From the NCBI GenBank assembly GCA_016202785.1, contig JACQOC010000033.1, positions 1-5,721 of the forward strand: a DNA stretch of 5,721 nucleotides. Reading direction: 5' to 3'. Positions 3,858 through 5,721 of the stretch are shown here, one piece after another. The stretch's first letter is position 1. The number at the start of each line of letters is the position of its first letter. The translations under genes and the position numbers were made by a program. The DNA is from Candidatus Aenigmatarchaeota archaeon. GTDB lineage: Archaea > Aenigmatarchaeota > Aenigmatarchaeia > QMZP01. The notes below the pieces were generated by a model. It saw only the letters and a list, made by a program, of their open reading frames with translations. It did not search any database and had not been told where the DNA came from.

Positions 3858-5255
3858 CTATTTGGTGAGAATGGGAAGTTCTACCCGCGCATTCCCTGCC
3901 ATCCCTTGGAACAGCTCCGGCTTTTCAGTGTGGATAGGCATGATCACTTTTGCATTGCTGTTGTTCATCACTTGCGCCAGGTCCGGGCCGGGCGCGTGGC
4001 CCGATGCATGGTAATTTTCATACCTGATGCCGAAATGCGCCAGCCAACGCTTCAGCCGTTCCAAATCGAACTGCTGCTCCTCGTTGAAAGCCTCGGACGC
4101 TGACTTGATGTATACGCTTCCCGGCTGCGGCTTGATGTCGATGAGTTCCGGCACGTCGAAATAGCCGAGCGCCGCTATCGCTTGCTCCTGCATCCTGCCG
4201 ACCGCTTCGGCCGTGGCGGTGTTCCCCTTGTCCAGGAACTCCCGTTCCCACGATTGGTAGTCGCTGGCGCGGAACGTGCCGGACATGCGCCGCTTCTGGT
4301 AGAGCAGGATGCTATCATCCTTAAGGCTTGGCAGTCCAGGTACCAGCTCGGCCAGCGCCCTGATGTAGTAAGCATCCTTGAACGGGATGCACAGTTTCCT
4401 GCCGGTGGAACGGGCTATCTCCAGGAAGGTCTTGAAGCGCGTGGTATCCTTGAACGCGAAGTCGGCTATCACCAGCCCTTTGGCCTGGCTTATGGCCTGG
4501 TCGCAATTCACCTTGACATAGGCCTCGTTGCGGTTCTCGGTCTCGTCGATGCGCGTGCCTTCGCACATGAACACGTCCGGCTTCTCGATTCTCAGCCGCT
4601 CGACGAACTCCTGCGTCAAGTGGCCGTCAGTGCCGTGCAGCCGGAGGTCGCCGCTATAGGCGACGGTCCGGTCCGAGCCGTAGATGAGCATGCCGCACGC
4701 TCCCGGTATGCTATGGTCGACCGGTATCAGCTCGATCTCCAGGCCGTTGACCTTGAACCGGCCTTTGACGATGTTGAACTTCCGCGCTATCGGCCTGTCC
4801 TTGTAGTCGAGCGCCGGCCTTTTCCTATAATCCAGTATTTCGTTGCCCAAGCTGCGTGGCTGCGTTTCGTGCAGCGCCTTGAGGATGGCGTGCGTGACTT
4901 GCGAGCAATAGACCGGTATGGCGCCGTCGATGAACGAGATATGGGCCGCATGGTCCAGGTGCGCATGGCTCAGCACGATGGCGTCGATGGCCTGGTCGCT
5001 GTGCGCTTTCCGGCCGGCGAACTCCAGGAGATCCGGCCGGTAGATGCCTTCCATCCACGGCAACACGCCCATTTGCAGATAATCCGTTATGCCGTTAGAA
5101 GTCCGGGGCTGGATGAACTCCTCGAAGAACATGCCATGCCGAGTGAAATTCATGCCGAAGTCTAACATCACGCGTGCGTCATTGGCCTTGTCTTCGATAA
5201 GGATCTTGTTGCCGCCGATCTCGTTCACGCCGCCGAGGAATTTTATGGTGACCAT
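3858..5255 (-). CDS. RNase J-like metallo-beta-lactamase / beta-CASP ribonuclease
   Basis: The 465-residue protein combines an MBL core with a beta-CASP domain, as in the archaeal RNase J / CPSF group that degrades or trims RNA with two zinc ions. In order: FLGGVNEIGGNKILIED at the N-terminus, SHAHLDH (96-102, zinc ligands), DHSIPGACG (His181), SGD (201-203), CEGTR (231-235, beta-CASP acidic motif), SGHAPGPDL (His420) and PIHTE (440-444). SGHA plus PIHTE fits RNase J best, although HGE is more usual than HTE. It is shorter than bacterial RNase J (about 555), lacking the C-terminal domain, as is usual in archaea. The frame can extend to a TTG at 5270, but ATG 5255 is preferred because the conserved strand starts there. 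It starts 19 nt after the helicase gene's stop, so the two may be co-transcribed. An exonuclease or another beta-CASP function cannot be separated here. Confidence 0.88.
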   Translation of the reverse strand: MVTIKFLGGVNEIGGNKILIEDKANDARVMLDFGMNFTRHGMFFEEFIQPRTSNGITDYLQMGVLPWMEGIYRPDLLEFAGRKAHSDQAIDAIVLSHAHLDHAAHISFIDGAIPVYCSQVTHAILKALHETQPRSLGNEILDYRKRPALDYKDRPIARKFNIVKGRFKVNGLEIELIPVDHSIPGACGMLIYGSDRTVAYSGDLRLHGTDGHLTQEFVERLRIEKPDVFMCEGTRIDETENRNEAYVKVNCDQAISQAKGLVIADFAFKDTTRFKTFLEIARSTGRKLCIPFKDAYYIRALAELVPGLPSLKDDSILLYQKRRMSGTFRASDYQSWEREFLDKGNTATAEAVGRMQEQAIAALGYFDVPELIDIKPQPGSVYIKSASEAFNEEQQFDLERLKRWLAHFGIRYENYHASGHAPGPDLAQVMNNSNAKVIMPIHTEKPELFQGMAGNARVELPILTK

Positions 5256-5274
5256 GAAAAATATTAACAAAGTG

Positions 5275-5721
5275 TTAAGCCATCATTCTTGATTTGAAAA
5301 ATTTTTCAGTGTCCTTATCGACAAAATAAACATAGCATCCTTTCAATCCTCTGGTTAACAATACGCGATAAATATTCTTTACATGTTTTTCAAAATCTTT
5401 CCGATCTCTTTTTAACACTGGATCTTTGGTCGCTGCATGATCAGCTACCAAACTATTGGCGGCCGCGTCAAATTTCAAATCTGGGCCAACTATTACCCCT
5501 ATATAATCAAACTCAAAACCCTGTGCCGTATAGATGCAGCCAACTTGTTTTATCCCTTCTGGTTTGTAAGCCCATTGATACCAGCTCACAAACCCTTGTG
5601 GAGGTCTTATATTATCATGAGTTTCCCATGGCATTGCAAAATCGCCTATTCTAACGTCTTTTACAAGCTCCCCTTTTGCATCTAAGTTTTTAGACCATGA
5701 CCAGCAAAAACCTGCAACTAA
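5275..5721 (-). CDS. DUF2075 / Schlafen group 3-type DNA/RNA helicase, C-terminal part
   Basis: The frame is open to the right edge, giving 148 C-terminal residues; the N-terminal ATPase half lies outside. Visible hallmarks are LVAGFCWSWS at the edge, DVRIGDFAMPWE, VGCIYTAQGFEFDYIGVIVGPDL (superfamily 1 motif V-like TAQGFEFD, at 5506-5529) and NIYRVLLTRGLKGCYVYFVDKD (motif VI with the arginine of LTRG). These define the C-terminal RecA-like domain of DUF2075 proteins, putative ATP-dependent helicases found singly or in defence and mobile contexts. The protein ends soon after the fold, with no extra domain. G+C is about 38% by hand count over 5281-5700, against about 63% in the downstream RNase J-like gene, which points to recent transfer. 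An internal ATG at 5634 is not the start, because conserved residues lie upstream of it. The stop is 19 nt before the next gene's ATG. Confidence 0.9.
   Translation of the reverse strand, partial: LVAGFCWSWSKNLDAKGELVKDVRIGDFAMPWETHDNIRPPQGFVSWYQWAYKPEGIKQVGCIYTAQGFEFDYIGVIVGPDLKFDAAANSLVADHAATKDPVLKRDRKDFEKHVKNIYRVLLTRGLKGCYVYFVDKDTEKFFKSRMMA

Noticed and set aside
4182..5165. Long plus-strand open frame (327 codons) opposite the RNase J-like gene
   Set aside because: It is antisense to a gene with intact catalytic motifs, its translation has no recognisable domain, and long antisense frames are expected in G+C-rich coding DNA.

Overview
The window is a compact stretch of archaeal chromosome. 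The evidence is an archaeal/eukaryotic-type elongation factor EF-1alpha, the archaeal EF-1beta exchange factor, a four-CxxC zinc-ribbon protein that typically precedes it, an archaeal XRE-type regulator, and TATA boxes about 25-32 bp upstream of start codons with almost no leader and no clear Shine-Dalgarno sites. The style (tight spacing, leaderless genes, the look of EF-1alpha) suggests a DPANN-type lineage such as Micrarchaeota or Diapherotrites, but that placement is an impression from memory and not a computed result. Hand counts put most genes near 55-63% G+C.

Layout from left to right. On the minus strand, the first 20 codons of a histidine-phosphatase-like gene (1-60) start 2 nt after the 3' end of a tRNA-Ser(GCT) gene (63-145), which has its own TATA box at 167-174. 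Upstream on the same strand is a LOG-family Rossmann protein (204-857). Divergent from it, on the plus strand, is a two-gene operon: a zinc-ribbon protein (939-1127) and EF-1beta (1130-1378). A minus-strand HTH regulator with four cysteines (1407-1772) converges on that operon and diverges from EF-1alpha (1920-3191, plus); the 147-bp gap between them holds three AT-rich boxes and a perfect 13-bp dyad that looks like an operator. EF-1alpha is followed by a T-run. Then come three minus-strand genes: a TspO/MBR membrane protein (3327-3782), an RNase J-like beta-CASP metallohydrolase (3858-5255), and the C-terminal 148 residues of a DUF2075/Schlafen-group-3-type helicase that runs off the right edge (5275-5721).

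Functionally, the centre is translation elongation: EF-1alpha delivers aminoacyl-tRNA and EF-1beta recycles it, yet the two are in separate transcription units. The helicase and the RNase J-like enzyme are in tandem 19 nt apart and may be co-transcribed, but the helicase piece is clearly more AT-rich (about 38% G+C by hand count) than its neighbour (about 63%), which suggests separate histories. No CRISPR array, insertion sequence or obvious new multi-gene system was seen. The most unusual feature is the tRNA-Ser/phosphatase junction, where tRNA 3' processing would itself create an almost leaderless mRNA. No gene-free stretch exceeds 150 bases.
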